Source: Clostridium simiarum (GTDB taxonomy: Bacteria; Bacillota; Clostridia; Clostridiales; Clostridiaceae). Taken from it: a DNA stretch of 64,000 nt. Made by a program: the position numbers and the translations under genes. Shown piece after piece: positions 31,873 to 40,882 of this stretch; within the stretch, counting starts at the first letter, position 1; the number at the start of each line of letters is the position of its first letter. The DNA lies in contig NZ_JAHLQL010000002.1 in NCBI RefSeq assembly GCF_018919175.1, positions 310,001-374,000 of the forward strand, read 5' to 3'. Below the pieces are notes generated by a model. That model saw only the letters and a program-made list of their open reading frames with translations. It ran no database searches and was not told the origin of the DNA.

Positions 31873-31892
31873 TATTAAGAATTTTATTATAC

Positions 31893-31930
31893 AAAAGCTA
31901 CTCTATTAAAAATTAGAGTAGCTTTTTTTA
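31893..31930 (+). terminator. Intrinsic terminator of the PTS operon
   Basis: AAAGCTACTCTA (31894-31905) and TAGAGTAGCTTT (31914-31925) form a perfect stem followed by T residues. Confidence 0.92.
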
Positions 31931-32071
31931 TTAAAGTTTATCATATCCAATAGGAGCTAGAGTTAATAGATAATCGTATATTTCATCTAAGGTTAAGCCT
32001 TTTTCAGAGGCTTTAATAGCTTCAACTATATGCATAGTTGAAGTATTGAATATGATTTTATTTTTCTGTAG
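31931..32071 (-). pseudogene. 3' remnant of an unidentified gene
   Basis: A 46-codon open stretch on the minus strand ends at a TAA and reads NKIIFNTSTMHIVEAIKASEKG then LTLDEIYDYLLTLAPIGYD. It looks like real protein sequence but has no start codon or ribosome site and is closed upstream by a TAG. I do not recognise the family. Neighbouring bases 32068-32120 on the plus strand also have a protein-like open fragment (KIYANAIYELAK). The area between the PTS operon and the peroxidase seems to hold decayed genes. Confidence 0.4.
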
Positions 32072-32143
32072 CTAATAATGCTAAAATATATGCTAATGCT
32101 ATATATGAATTAGCAAAATAAGCCTTATTTTAAGGGGAAAACA

Positions 32144-32187
32144 AAAACAGGTTTAGAGAAAATAACATCTCTAAACCTGTTTTATTT
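32144..32187. terminator. Bidirectional terminator before the glutathione peroxidase gene end
   Basis: Perfect 16-base arms AAAACAGGTTTAGAGA (32144-32159) and TCTCTAAACCTGTTTT (32168-32183), A-rich on one side and T-rich on the other. Confidence 0.9.
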
Positions 32188-32235
32188 AGTTACTAAATTT
32201 ATTATTTAAATTATTTGGGGGAAATTTAAAGGCAA

Positions 32236-32781
32236 TTATAGTAACTTTTCTATATCTGATTGAATATCCATTGGTTCTATTGGAGATTCAAATCTGTTAA
32301 TAACATTTCCATCTCTATCTATCAAAAATTTAGTAAAATTCCATTTTATTGAGTCATCTATAAGAAACTCAGGGAAGTTTTCATTTATGAAGGCATAAAG
32401 CATCTTTCCACTTGGAGTTTCTTCATTAAGTCCCTTAAAAGCAATTTTTTCAGTTAAATATTTAAATAAAGGATGAGCTTCTTTACCTCTTACATCTATC
32501 TTTTCGAACATTGGGAAAGATACTCCGTAGTTTAACTCGCAGAAAGCCTTAACCTCTTTATTATTGCCAGGCTCTTGCATGGCAAATTGGTTGCAGGGGA
32601 AACCTAATATTTCAAATCCCTTTTCATTATATTTATCATATAGTTTTTGTAAATCCTTGTATTGAGGTGTAAATCCGCACTTACTTGCAGTGTTAACTAT
32701 TAATAAAACCTTGCCTTTATATTGATTTAAGTCCACAGCCTCGCCGTCTATGTTTTTTACCTTAAAATCATAAATTGACAT
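32236..32781 (-). CDS. Glutathione peroxidase family thiol peroxidase
   Basis: 181 residues, the usual size. It reduces hydroperoxides, in bacteria lacking glutathione probably with thioredoxin. The peroxidatic residue is a cysteine, in NTASKCGFTPQY, not selenocysteine; the second conserved region GFPCNQF and the Trp-Asn pair in KWNFTKFLID complete the site. Single gene on the minus strand with GGAGAGG before the ATG. It is one of the few oxidative-defence genes here. The gap upstream (32782-33097) is A/T-rich with no clear operator. Confidence 0.93.
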   Translation of the reverse strand: MSIYDFKVKNIDGEAVDLNQYKGKVLLIVNTASKCGFTPQYKDLQKLYDKYNEKGFEILGFPCNQFAMQEPGNNKEVKAFCELNYGVSFPMFEKIDVRGKEAHPLFKYLTEKIAFKGLNEETPSGKMLYAFINENFPEFLIDDSIKWNFTKFLIDRDGNVINRFESPIEPMDIQSDIEKLL

Positions 32782-33097
32782 ATTTAACCTCTCCTTTATT
32801 AAAAAAATAATTTATGTAAATTTTATTTTATCCAATTGAATCTTATGAGATAAATATAACATTTATATTTTATTTTGTCAACTATAATTATTAATAAATA
32901 AAAACTTCTTTTAAATATAAAATTCTAGGAAATTCAACATTTTATTTGTTATAAAGCTAAAACAGTCACAGTTTCAAAGTTTATATCTATAATATTTTTT
33001 AAAACAACTGATAAAATAAAAAAGGCTGTACCATTTTTCTCACCAATATAGCCATTCTTTCATATTATAAAGCATAGCAATACTTGGAGTGTGAAAA

Positions 33098-34165
33098 GTG
33101 CTTTACGCGTTGATATTAGCAGGAGGAAAAGGAACTAGGTTGTACCCCTTATCAAGATCAGATAACCCTAAGCAGTTTTTAAGGAGTGTAGATAATAAAA
33201 GTTTTTTAAGAAATACTGTAGATAGAATTAAGCCCATGATAGATAAGGAAAATATCTATGTGGTAACTAATGAAAAATATAAGGATAAAATTCAAGAGGA
33301 GCTTATAGAAATAAATGAGGAAAATATATTTATAGAGCCCGCTAATAAGGAGACCGCCACCTGCATAGGTCTTTCAGCAGTAAAATTACTAAAGAAAGAT
33401 AAAGATGCAGTAATGGTTGTGCTGCCTTCAGATCATTATATACAAGGAGAAAAAGAATTTCAGGATACCTTAAGTCAAGCTATTGAAATAGCAGAGAGAA
33501 GAAGAGGCCTAGTTACCATAGGAGTAAATCCAACAAGACCTGAAACCGGTTATGGATATATTGAAATGGGGGAGAGAGTGGCTGGTAATATGGCTACTTA
33601 TAGAGTGGAGAGATTCACAGAGAAACCAAATGTAGAAGTGGCTAAAGATTTTTTGCTTAAAGGTACCTATCTTTGGAATAGTGGAATGTTTATATGGAGA
33701 GCAGATGTGTTTTTAAGGGAGATGGAAAAATATCTTCCTAAGATGTATAAAAGTCTTATGCAAATATATCAAGCTATAGAGGAGCCAGAAGAAGAACAGA
33801 TTATAAAGGAACAGTATGATTTAATAGATGGAATATCTGTAGATTTTGGTATTATGCAAAAGACTAGAAAGGCATTTGTTATAAAATGCGAATTTCTATG
33901 GGATGACATTGGAAGCTTTAAGGCTTTAAGTAGATTTTTAAAGGAGGATAAGGGAAATAATATTTCAGAAAATGTTTTTTTAGATGAAAGTGAAAATTGT
34001 TCGGTGTTTAGTAAGGATAAACTTATTATAGGTTTTGGAATAAAGGATTTAGTCATAGTAGATTCAGGAGATGTAATTCTCATAATGGATAAATGCAAAG
34101 ATCAGGAGATGAAACATCTTTTAAATGATATTAAGAATAGGATAGAGTTTTATAAATATATATAG
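33098..34165 (+). CDS. manC: Mannose-1-phosphate guanylyltransferase
   Basis: A 355-residue nucleotidyltransferase making GDP-mannose from GTP and mannose-1-phosphate. It begins LYALILAGGKGTRLYPLSR with the GTP-binding loop; FIEPANKETATCIGL, VLPSDHYI, PETGYGYIE, VERFTEKPN and WNSGMFIW are typical. It lacks the C-terminal isomerase domain of bifunctional ManC/AlgA. Starts at a GTG (33098) with GGAG about eight bases upstream. No glycan synthesis genes are near, so its product pathway is not shown here. A terminator follows at 34178-34204. Confidence 0.93.
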   Translation: MLYALILAGGKGTRLYPLSRSDNPKQFLRSVDNKSFLRNTVDRIKPMIDKENIYVVTNEKYKDKIQEELIEINEENIFIEPANKETATCIGLSAVKLLKKDKDAVMVVLPSDHYIQGEKEFQDTLSQAIEIAERRRGLVTIGVNPTRPETGYGYIEMGERVAGNMATYRVERFTEKPNVEVAKDFLLKGTYLWNSGMFIWRADVFLREMEKYLPKMYKSLMQIYQAIEEPEEEQIIKEQYDLIDGISVDFGIMQKTRKAFVIKCEFLWDDIGSFKALSRFLKEDKGNNISENVFLDESENCSVFSKDKLIIGFGIKDLVIVDSGDVILIMDKCKDQEMKHLLNDIKNRIEFYKYI

Positions 34166-34177
34166 CTATTCACTAAA

Positions 34178-34211
34178 ATAAACCTTGCAAAATGCAAGGT
34201 TTATTTTTATA
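34178..34211 (+). terminator. Intrinsic terminator after manC
   Basis: ATAAACCTTGC (34178-34188) pairs perfectly with GCAAGGTTTAT (34194-34204), followed by TTTTAT; also suits the convergent kinase gene. Confidence 0.88.
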
Positions 34212-34239
34212 ACTTAATTTGAAAGTAAGGATAGCTTCA

Positions 34240-35748
34240 TTAAAAATATATATCTGAAAACTCTATATTAATTTTACTTATATTTGAAAGAGGCCTATTA
34301 TCTTCAATAGGTACTTCATTATCTATTAGTTTAACGGGTAACTCCATTAAAAACTCACTACCCTTACCATATTGGCTTTTTACAGAGATTGTTCCACCTT
34401 GTATCTCCACTAGAGATTTGACTAGAAAAAGTCCTATGCCACTTCCTTCTGCTTTTCTTCTAAGGGTGGTATCTACCTGAGTAAAGTGATCGAAAATTTT
34501 ATCTAGCATATCTTCTGGAATACCAATACCACTGTCTTTAACAGAGATTAAAATCTTCTCTTTTCTGTCATAGATAGCTACTTCAATTTTTCCTCCGGGA
34601 TCTGTAAATTTAATTGCATTTGAAAGTAAGTTTAACATTATTCTTTCAATTTTTTCTATGTCAAAAGCCATGTACTTTTCTTCTACTTCTGTGTCAAAGA
34701 TTAGATCTATATTTTTAAGTTTTGTGTATTTAACCGCAGACATTGTAATGTTTTCAATAACTCTCACTATATCGAAATTAGAGTTATTAATTGTAAAGTG
34801 ATTTTCCTCTATTTTAGTTATGTCTATTAGATTATTTATTAGTTTTAACAGCCTAAAGCTATTTTGCTTTTGCATTTTTATATATTTTTGCGTTAATTTA
34901 TAGGAAGAATTTAAATCATTTGTGTCCAAGTTTTCCATGAGTTGGAGGGCACCTAAAATTACATTTAAAGGTGTTTTTAACTCGTGTGATATCATGGAGA
35001 AAAAATTAGATTTCTTTTCCATTATCTGTTCAAGGGTTTTATTTTGCTCTTCAATTTTTTTCCTATCTAAAACATGCTCTGTTGAATCGGTTATGGTTTG
35101 AATAATATACACTGATGTTCCATCTTCAATAATAGGTGTAATAACAACATCCCAATAGGTTATACCGCGATTAAAACCTTCATATATTTTCTCTCTTCCA
35201 TAATAAGTTTTTTTAGAAGTAATAACATCTTTCCAAATTTTTTCAGACTCGGAGCCTGGCCAGTTAGGAAGTATTTCAGGTAAAGTACGACCAATGCTAT
35301 TTTCTATTTTATTATGAGGTTCCTGTAAGAAGTTTAAAAGAGTTTCGTTAGCTTTTAAAAGCCTAAGGTCTTTAGCATAATATATAGCTACACCCATTTT
35401 ATTTTCCATATAAAGACTATATGCATAGGGAAATTTATCTTCGAGTTTAACTATTGAATCTATTATAAATATAAATTCCATGCTTTTATCATAAAAATAA
35501 TCTTTCTTATAAAAGTCTATTTCTATACATGTATTGTTTTTTGTAATGAAAAAGCAGGTATTTCTTTCTTTTTTCTTTAGTATATTTAATTTTAATAATT
35601 CAAACAAATCATTAATGGATTTTCCTAGTAATTCTTCTTTTGTATATCCAGTTATCTCAATAAATTTTGCATCTAAATCTTTAACAATATGATTTTTTAT
35701 GTAGAGCCTCGATGTTGAAGTTTTATCATTAGAAGTGTCATAACACAT
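34240..35748 (-). CDS. Cytoplasmic PAS-domain sensor histidine kinase (orphan)
   Basis: 502 residues with no membrane helix. Two PAS-like regions (about 15-110, with ITGYTKEELLGKSINDLF, and 120-225, with LKANETLLNFLQEP) precede HisKA with phospho-His in FFSMISHELKTPLNVILG and a full ATPase domain: NLLSNAIKFTDPGGK, DSGIGIPEDMLDKIF and GSGIGLFLVKSLVE. It has no receiver domain and no regulator gene beside it. Such soluble orphan PAS kinases in clostridia sometimes feed Spo0A; that is inference only. The ATG at 35748 has GAGGA upstream. Confidence 0.88.
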   Translation of the reverse strand: MCYDTSNDKTSTSRLYIKNHIVKDLDAKFIEITGYTKEELLGKSINDLFELLKLNILKKKERNTCFFITKNNTCIEIDFYKKDYFYDKSMEFIFIIDSIVKLEDKFPYAYSLYMENKMGVAIYYAKDLRLLKANETLLNFLQEPHNKIENSIGRTLPEILPNWPGSESEKIWKDVITSKKTYYGREKIYEGFNRGITYWDVVITPIIEDGTSVYIIQTITDSTEHVLDRKKIEEQNKTLEQIMEKKSNFFSMISHELKTPLNVILGALQLMENLDTNDLNSSYKLTQKYIKMQKQNSFRLLKLINNLIDITKIEENHFTINNSNFDIVRVIENITMSAVKYTKLKNIDLIFDTEVEEKYMAFDIEKIERIMLNLLSNAIKFTDPGGKIEVAIYDRKEKILISVKDSGIGIPEDMLDKIFDHFTQVDTTLRRKAEGSGIGLFLVKSLVEIQGGTISVKSQYGKGSEFLMELPVKLIDNEVPIEDNRPLSNISKINIEFSDIYF

Positions 35749-35830
35749 CAATGTTCCTCCTCACTTTTGCAATAAATAAAGGTATTAAAACTTACCATTA
35801 ATATTAATTAGACAAAATTGGGAAAAATCC

Positions 35831-35855
35831 TTCACAAAATTATATATTTTGTGAA
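35831..35855. promoter_or_regulatory. Long palindrome in the divergent control region of the kinase and signal peptidase genes
   Basis: TTCACAAAAT-N5-ATTTTGTGAA, perfect 10-base arms, 85 bases upstream of the kinase gene and 270 before sipase. It could be an operator. The rest of 35856-36122 is A/T-rich; a TATAAT-like element lies near 35973-35978. Confidence 0.5.
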
Positions 35856-36122
35856 AATATGGGATGTTATTTATGGAAAAGGGTGATTAATATGAATTAA
35901 ATAAGTTCATATAAAAATATGATATTAGAATATAAGAAAGATTTCTTTATTTTTAGGAAGATTTTTCTGATATAATATAAATAAGAAAACAGTGGAAAAG
36001 TGTTAGAGAAAATTTATATGAAAAAATTTAGACTAATTGTTTATGTGTAGTCTATGTATAAAATATTATAAATAAAGAGTTTGGTGATTTAACCTACTAG
36101 ATGTATTAAGGAGGGTATTTAA

Positions 36123-36713
36123 ATGACTAAGGGTAATTTGTTTTTAAAGGAATTTAAAAGCTTAGTATTGTCTATAATATTAGCTTTTTTTATAGTAACT
36201 TTACTTAACACTAAGGTTTTTGCTATGGTTCAAGTTCAACAATCTTCTATGGAGGATACATTATATTCAGGAGATAGAATGTTTGTTGACAAAATAACTT
36301 ATAGTTTTAATGAGCCTAAAAGAGGGGACATTATTATTTTCTTAGAGGATGATATAAAAGAAAAATTTGTGGATGACATTAAGATATTTTTTAAGGATAT
36401 TTTTAATTCGGAAAATGTAAGTAAACGAATGGTAAAAAGGGTTATAGCATTGCCAGGAGATGAAATTGATATAAAGGATAGGTCTGTTTATATAAATGAT
36501 GAAAAGATTTCTGAAGACTATATAAAAGGGGATACCTTAAAGAGAGAACTTAATTTGCCAACTAAGGTTCCAGAAGGTAAGCTATTTGTATTAGGTGATA
36601 ATAGGGAAAAAAGTAGAGATAGCAGAAATTTTGGATTTATAGATCTAAAGGCTGTGGAGGGTAAAGCAAGGCTTAGGGTATGGCCTTTTAATAAATTAAG
36701 TTTATTAAAATAA
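36123..36713 (+). CDS. lepB: Signal peptidase I
   Basis: A 196-residue type I leader peptidase that removes signal peptides at the outer face of the membrane. One N-terminal helix (about 12-32), the catalytic Ser in QQSSMEDTLYSGD, the catalytic Lys in RMVKRVIALPGDEIDI and the conserved late LGDNREKSRDSRNFGFI are all present. Its length suits the SipS type of Gram-positives with one helix. AGGAGGG precedes the ATG. It stands alone. Confidence 0.95.
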   Translation: MTKGNLFLKEFKSLVLSIILAFFIVTLLNTKVFAMVQVQQSSMEDTLYSGDRMFVDKITYSFNEPKRGDIIIFLEDDIKEKFVDDIKIFFKDIFNSENVSKRMVKRVIALPGDEIDIKDRSVYINDEKISEDYIKGDTLKRELNLPTKVPEGKLFVLGDNREKSRDSRNFGFIDLKAVEGKARLRVWPFNKLSLLK

Positions 36714-36832
36714 GAGTATACTCCAATTATTAATAAAACAATATGACATGTTACAAAATTTAAAAAAATTATGATGAAGTATATAATTTGTAGATTATAT
36801 CAAGAAATGAAGGAATTGGAGTGTAATAGTAT

Positions 36833-37720
36833 ATGATGAAATTTAAAAAGATTTATATAGAAATCACAAATGCTTGTAATCTTTCCTGTGATTTTTGCCC
36901 TCAAACTAAAAGAAAATCTGAATTTATTGATTTTAATAAATTCAGTTATATATTAGATGAAATAAAACCTTATGGAGAGTATATATATTTTCATGTAAAA
37001 GGGGAGCCACTACTGCATAGAGATATAGATAAACTCTTAGATTTAAGCTATGAAAAGGGCTTTAAGGTTAATATAACTACAAATGGAACCCTAATAAAAA
37101 ATGTACAGGATAGATTAATAGGTAAACCTGGGTTAAGACAGATTAATTTTTCTCTTCATAGTTTTGATGGTAATCAAACCGGAGAAAATAAGTATGAATA
37201 TATAGATAATATAATCTCCTTTGCAAAAAATATTAGAAAAAGTAGTGATACCCTTATATCTTTTAGGCTTTGGAACCTTGATGAAGATAATTCTACAAAT
37301 ATTAAAAAGAAAAGAAATAGAGAAATTTTAGAGATTATAGAAAGGGAGTTTAATCTACCTTATAAGATTGAAGAGAAGATTAATCCTGGTAGAGGAATTA
37401 AAATATCAGAGGGGATATTTTTAAATCAAGATTATGAATTTCAGTGGCCGGATTTAAAAGTAGATGAAGATAGATCAGGAACAGGTTTTTGCTATGGTCT
37501 TAAAAATCAAATTGCCATATTAGTAGATGGTACAGTAGTTCCTTGCTGCCTTGATGGAGAGGGTGTAATTAATCTTGGTAATATTTATAAAGATTCTTTT
37601 TCTGAAATAGTAGAAGGAGAAAGAGCAAGAAACATTATAAAAGGGTTTTCAAGAAGAGAAGTTGTAGAAGAGCTTTGTAGAAAATGTGGTTATAGAAAGA
37701 GATTTAATACAAATAAATAA
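36833..37720 (+). CDS. Radical SAM protein with SPASM-like C-terminus
   Basis: 295 residues. The iron-sulfur motif CNLSCDFC (C-X3-C-X2-C) is near residue 14, followed by HVKGEPLLHRDIDKL (the GEP strand) and NITTNGTL. The C-terminal part has CCLDGEGVINLGN and ELCRKCGYRKRF, giving an extra cysteine set like SPASM domains that bind auxiliary clusters. It probably modifies a peptide or acts as a thiol-linked enzyme; substrate unknown and no precursor peptide gene is seen within the neighbouring gaps. Two ATGs (36833, 36836) are adjacent. Confidence 0.88.
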   Translation: MMKFKKIYIEITNACNLSCDFCPQTKRKSEFIDFNKFSYILDEIKPYGEYIYFHVKGEPLLHRDIDKLLDLSYEKGFKVNITTNGTLIKNVQDRLIGKPGLRQINFSLHSFDGNQTGENKYEYIDNIISFAKNIRKSSDTLISFRLWNLDEDNSTNIKKKRNREILEIIEREFNLPYKIEEKINPGRGIKISEGIFLNQDYEFQWPDLKVDEDRSGTGFCYGLKNQIAILVDGTVVPCCLDGEGVINLGNIYKDSFSEIVEGERARNIIKGFSRREVVEELCRKCGYRKRFNTNK

Positions 37721-37819
37721 AACAATATAGAATTAATAGCAGCTTTAGGCTTGCTATTTTTTTTATCACATAAAGTTTTATAAGACATATAATTTATCAA
37801 GGGAAATTTTATTAAGTAC

Positions 37820-37848
37820 TTGACTGCATTGTACAGAAGTCATATAAT
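37820..37848 (+). promoter_or_regulatory. Sigma-A promoter of the cadCA-like operon
   Basis: TTGACT (37820-37825) and a perfect TATAAT (37843-37848) with 17-base spacing. Confidence 0.85.
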
Positions 37849-37856
37849 ATAGTTGA

Positions 37857-37880
37857 ACATATGAATATATGATCATATGT
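37857..37880. promoter_or_regulatory. Operator palindrome for the ArsR/CadC-type repressor
   Basis: ACATATGA-N8-TCATATGT starts nine bases after the -10, covering the transcription start, 18 bases before the repressor gene. ArsR/SmtB repressors bind such 8-base inverted repeats next to their own gene. Confidence 0.7.
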
Positions 37881-37897
37881 AGAAAGGGGATGAGAAC

Positions 37898-38263
37898 ATG
37901 GAAAAAACAGATAAGTTAGATAGTTGTAATGTTACTATGATACATGAAGATGTGGTAAGAGATGTAAAAAAATCAATACCAGAGGATGAAACGCTATATG
38001 ATTTAGCAGAATTATTTAAGGTTTTTGGAGATAGTACAAGGATAAAGATAATATGTGCATTATTTAAAGCTGAAATGTGTGTTTGTGATTTAGCTGCTCT
38101 ACTTGGAATGAGCCAATCAGCTATATCTCATCAACTTAGAGTTTTAAAAAATTCAAGACTTGTAAAAAACAGAAGAGAAGGAAAAGTAGTTTATTATTCA
38201 TTAGATGATGAACACGTTAAAGATATATTTGATAAAGGATTAATTCATATTACAGAAAAATAG
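37898..38263 (+). CDS. cadC: ArsR-family metal-sensing repressor, CadC-like
   Basis: A 121-residue winged-helix repressor that releases DNA on binding heavy metal. The recognition helix region is LLGMSQSAISHQLRVLKNS, with REGKVVYYSL as the wing. The metal site fits CadC: a cysteine near the N-terminus (SCNV) and the pair CVC in AEMCVCDLA in the alpha-3 helix, so Cd/Pb/Zn are likely inducers. It is the first gene of an operon, 11 bases before the ATPase gene, and the palindrome at 37857-37880 is its probable own operator. Confidence 0.88.
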   Translation: MEKTDKLDSCNVTMIHEDVVRDVKKSIPEDETLYDLAELFKVFGDSTRIKIICALFKAEMCVCDLAALLGMSQSAISHQLRVLKNSRLVKNRREGKVVYYSLDDEHVKDIFDKGLIHITEK

Positions 38264-38274
38264 GGGGTGGGTTT

Positions 38275-40719
38275 GTGAATAAGCAAGAATTAGTATTAGA
38301 AGGTTTAGACTGCGCAAATTGTGCAGCGAAAATAGAACACAGGGTTTCAAAGTTAGAAGGAGTATCTTTTGCTAATTTAAATTTTGCTACTAAAACTTTA
38401 TTAATAGAAACAGATAAAGAAGGTTCAATAGATGAATTAATTAAAAAGACTATAACTATAGTAAATAAATTAGAACCAGATGTAATAGTAAAACCTAAAG
38501 AAAAAACTGTAAAAATAAATAAGAACGAAAATATAAGTATATTATTGGATGGTCTTAACTGCGCTAACTGTGCAGCAAAAATTGAAAGAGCAACTAATAA
38601 TTTAGAAGGTGTTAATGAAGCTAATTTAGATTTTGTATCTAAAAGACTTATAATAAAAACAGATAATAAAATAGATCATAATTATATATTTACAAAAGTT
38701 AAGGATATAGTGAATAAGCTAGAACCAGATGTAAAGGTAACATTAGTAAAAAAATTAGAGTTAAGAAAAAGTAAAGCCATAATGGAGAAGAAAGAAGATG
38801 GACATGACATTAGCCATAATGAAGAACATGATCATGGTCATGATCATAGCCATAGCCATGAAAGTTCAGGGGAAGGCTTAAGGTCAGAAATTATAAAGAT
38901 AATACTAGGCATAGGGTTTTTCTCAATACCATTGATTTTTGATTTTTCACCTACAGTAGAGCTTATATTATTTGTTACAAGTTACCTTTTGGTAGGTGGA
39001 GAGATTGTATTAAGAGCTTTCAAGAATATAATAAGAGGTCAAGTTTTTGATGAGAATTTTTTAATGACTATAGCAACATTAGGTGCTTTTGCGGTAAAAG
39101 AATATCCAGAAGCAGTAGCAGTTATGATCTTCTATCAAATAGGCGAACTGTTCCAGGGATTAGCAGTAAATCGTTCAAGAAAATCCATAGCAGATCTTAT
39201 GGATATAAGACCAGATTATGCAAACCTTAAAAGAGGAGAAGAGTTTGTAACAGTGTCTCCAGAAGAAGTAGAAATAGGCGATATTATAATGATAAAGCCA
39301 GGAGAAAAGTTTCCACTAGATGGAATAATAACTGAAGGAAGTAGTATGGTAGATACATCAGCTTTAACAGGAGAATCTGTGCCAAGAAATGTAGGTAAAG
39401 GTGATGAAGTATTAGGTGGATTTATAAATAAAAGTGGATTAATATATGCAGAAGTTAAAAGAGAGTTTGGAGAGTCCACTGTATCTAAGATATTGGATTT
39501 AGTACAAAATGCAGGAGCTAAAAAGGCACCAACTGAGAAGTTTATAACTAAGTTCGCAAGATATTATACTCCGGTAGTGGTTATAGTAGCAGCTATATTA
39601 GCTTTATTGCCACCTTTAATATTAGAGGGAGCTACTTTTTCAGAGTGGGTATATAGAGCTTTGGTATTCTTGGTTATTTCTTGTCCTTGCGCATTGGTAG
39701 TATCTATACCTTTAGGTTTCTTTGGAGGGATAGGATCTGCATCCAAAAATGGAATATTAGTTAAAGGTGGAAATTATTTAGAAGCATTAAATAATGTAGA
39801 GACTATAGTTTTTGATAAGACAGGAACTTTAACAAAGGGAGTATTTAATGTTACTGAAGTTTATTCAGAGAAAAATATATCAAAAGAAGAATTAGTAGAA
39901 TATGCAGCTTATGCTGAAAGCTTTTCTAATCACCCTATAGCAACTTCAATAATTAGCTATTTCAACAGAGATATTGATGAGTCAAGGATTGATAATTATG
40001 AGGAAATATCAGGCTATGGAATAAAGGTTTCAGTAGATAATAAAAATATATTAGCTGGAAATAAAAAACTTATGGACAAGTATAGAATAGGTATAAAAGA
40101 AATATCTAGTGTAGGAACTGTGGTGCATTTAGCTATAGATGGAAACTATGCGGGATATATAATTATTTCTGATGAGGTAAAAGAGGATTCAAAGGATGCA
40201 ATAAAGGGATTAAAATCAGTAGGTGTAAAAAATACTGTAATGTTAACTGGAGATAATAAAGCTGTAGCTGATAGGGTAGCGGCAGAGCTTGGATTAGATA
40301 AAGTTTACTCTGAATTACTTCCTCAAAATAAAGTAGAAAAGTTAGAAGAAATAGATAAAGCTAAATCCCAAAAGGGTAAGGTGATATTTGTTGGAGATGG
40401 AATAAATGATGCTCCAGTACTGGCTAGAGCAGATATAGGAATAGCCATGGGAGGATTGGGATCCGATGCAGCAATAGAGGCAGCTGATGTGGTAATAATG
40501 ACAGATGAACCTTCTAAGATAGTATCTGCCATAAATATAGCTAAGAGAACAAGATCTATAGTATGGCAAAATATAATATTTGCATTAGGTGTTAAAGTTG
40601 TTGTTTTAATGTTAGGAGCCTTTGGTATAGCTACTATGTGGGAAGCTGTATTTGCAGACGTAGGGGTAACCTTATTAGCAGTTTTAAATTCTATGAGAGT
40701 GCTTAAAATTAAGAGCTAA
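38275..40719 (+). CDS. cadA: P1B-type heavy-metal efflux ATPase (CadA/ZntA-like)
   Basis: An 814-residue membrane pump. Two heavy-metal-associated domains at the N-terminus each carry GLDCANCAAK or GLNCANCAAK, followed by a His/Asp-rich loop (HNEEHDHGHDHSHSHE) that can bind Zn or Cd. Then come the transport helices with the CPC metal site in ISCPCALVVSIP, the phosphorylated Asp in DKTGTLTKG, the SNHPIATS motif and GDGINDAPVLARADIG. With the CadC-like repressor this points to Cd2+/Zn2+/Pb2+ export. The GTG at 38275 has GGGGGTGG upstream. A strong terminator follows. Confidence 0.95.
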   Translation: MNKQELVLEGLDCANCAAKIEHRVSKLEGVSFANLNFATKTLLIETDKEGSIDELIKKTITIVNKLEPDVIVKPKEKTVKINKNENISILLDGLNCANCAAKIERATNNLEGVNEANLDFVSKRLIIKTDNKIDHNYIFTKVKDIVNKLEPDVKVTLVKKLELRKSKAIMEKKEDGHDISHNEEHDHGHDHSHSHESSGEGLRSEIIKIILGIGFFSIPLIFDFSPTVELILFVTSYLLVGGEIVLRAFKNIIRGQVFDENFLMTIATLGAFAVKEYPEAVAVMIFYQIGELFQGLAVNRSRKSIADLMDIRPDYANLKRGEEFVTVSPEEVEIGDIIMIKPGEKFPLDGIITEGSSMVDTSALTGESVPRNVGKGDEVLGGFINKSGLIYAEVKREFGESTVSKILDLVQNAGAKKAPTEKFITKFARYYTPVVVIVAAILALLPPLILEGATFSEWVYRALVFLVISCPCALVVSIPLGFFGGIGSASKNGILVKGGNYLEALNNVETIVFDKTGTLTKGVFNVTEVYSEKNISKEELVEYAAYAESFSNHPIATSIISYFNRDIDESRIDNYEEISGYGIKVSVDNKNILAGNKKLMDKYRIGIKEISSVGTVVHLAIDGNYAGYIIISDEVKEDSKDAIKGLKSVGVKNTVMLTGDNKAVADRVAAELGLDKVYSELLPQNKVEKLEEIDKAKSQKGKVIFVGDGINDAPVLARADIGIAMGGLGSDAAIEAADVVIMTDEPSKIVSAINIAKRTRSIVWQNIIFALGVKVVVLMLGAFGIATMWEAVFADVGVTLLAVLNSMRVLKIKS

Positions 40720-40817
40720 AGTTTTTCTGTATACTTTGTTTTTAAAAACTTAATTAGAATAAACAGAGTTAGTGGATTCACTTTAAAGGAAGTATTAGAT
40801 CAGATAGTTATCATATA

Positions 40818-40870
40818 AACAGAAGAAATGAATTTTTAAATATAAGCATTTCTTCTGTTTTATTTTTTCT
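40818..40870 (+). terminator. Intrinsic terminator after cadA
   Basis: AACAGAAGAAATG (40818-40830) and CATTTCTTCTGTT (40847-40859) form a perfect stem followed by a T-rich tract. Confidence 0.9.
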
Positions 40871-40882
40871 TTTAAATTTAAT

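Noticed and set aside
32236..32781. Selenocysteine in the glutathione peroxidase
   Set aside because: The catalytic codon is an ordinary cysteine in SKCGFT.
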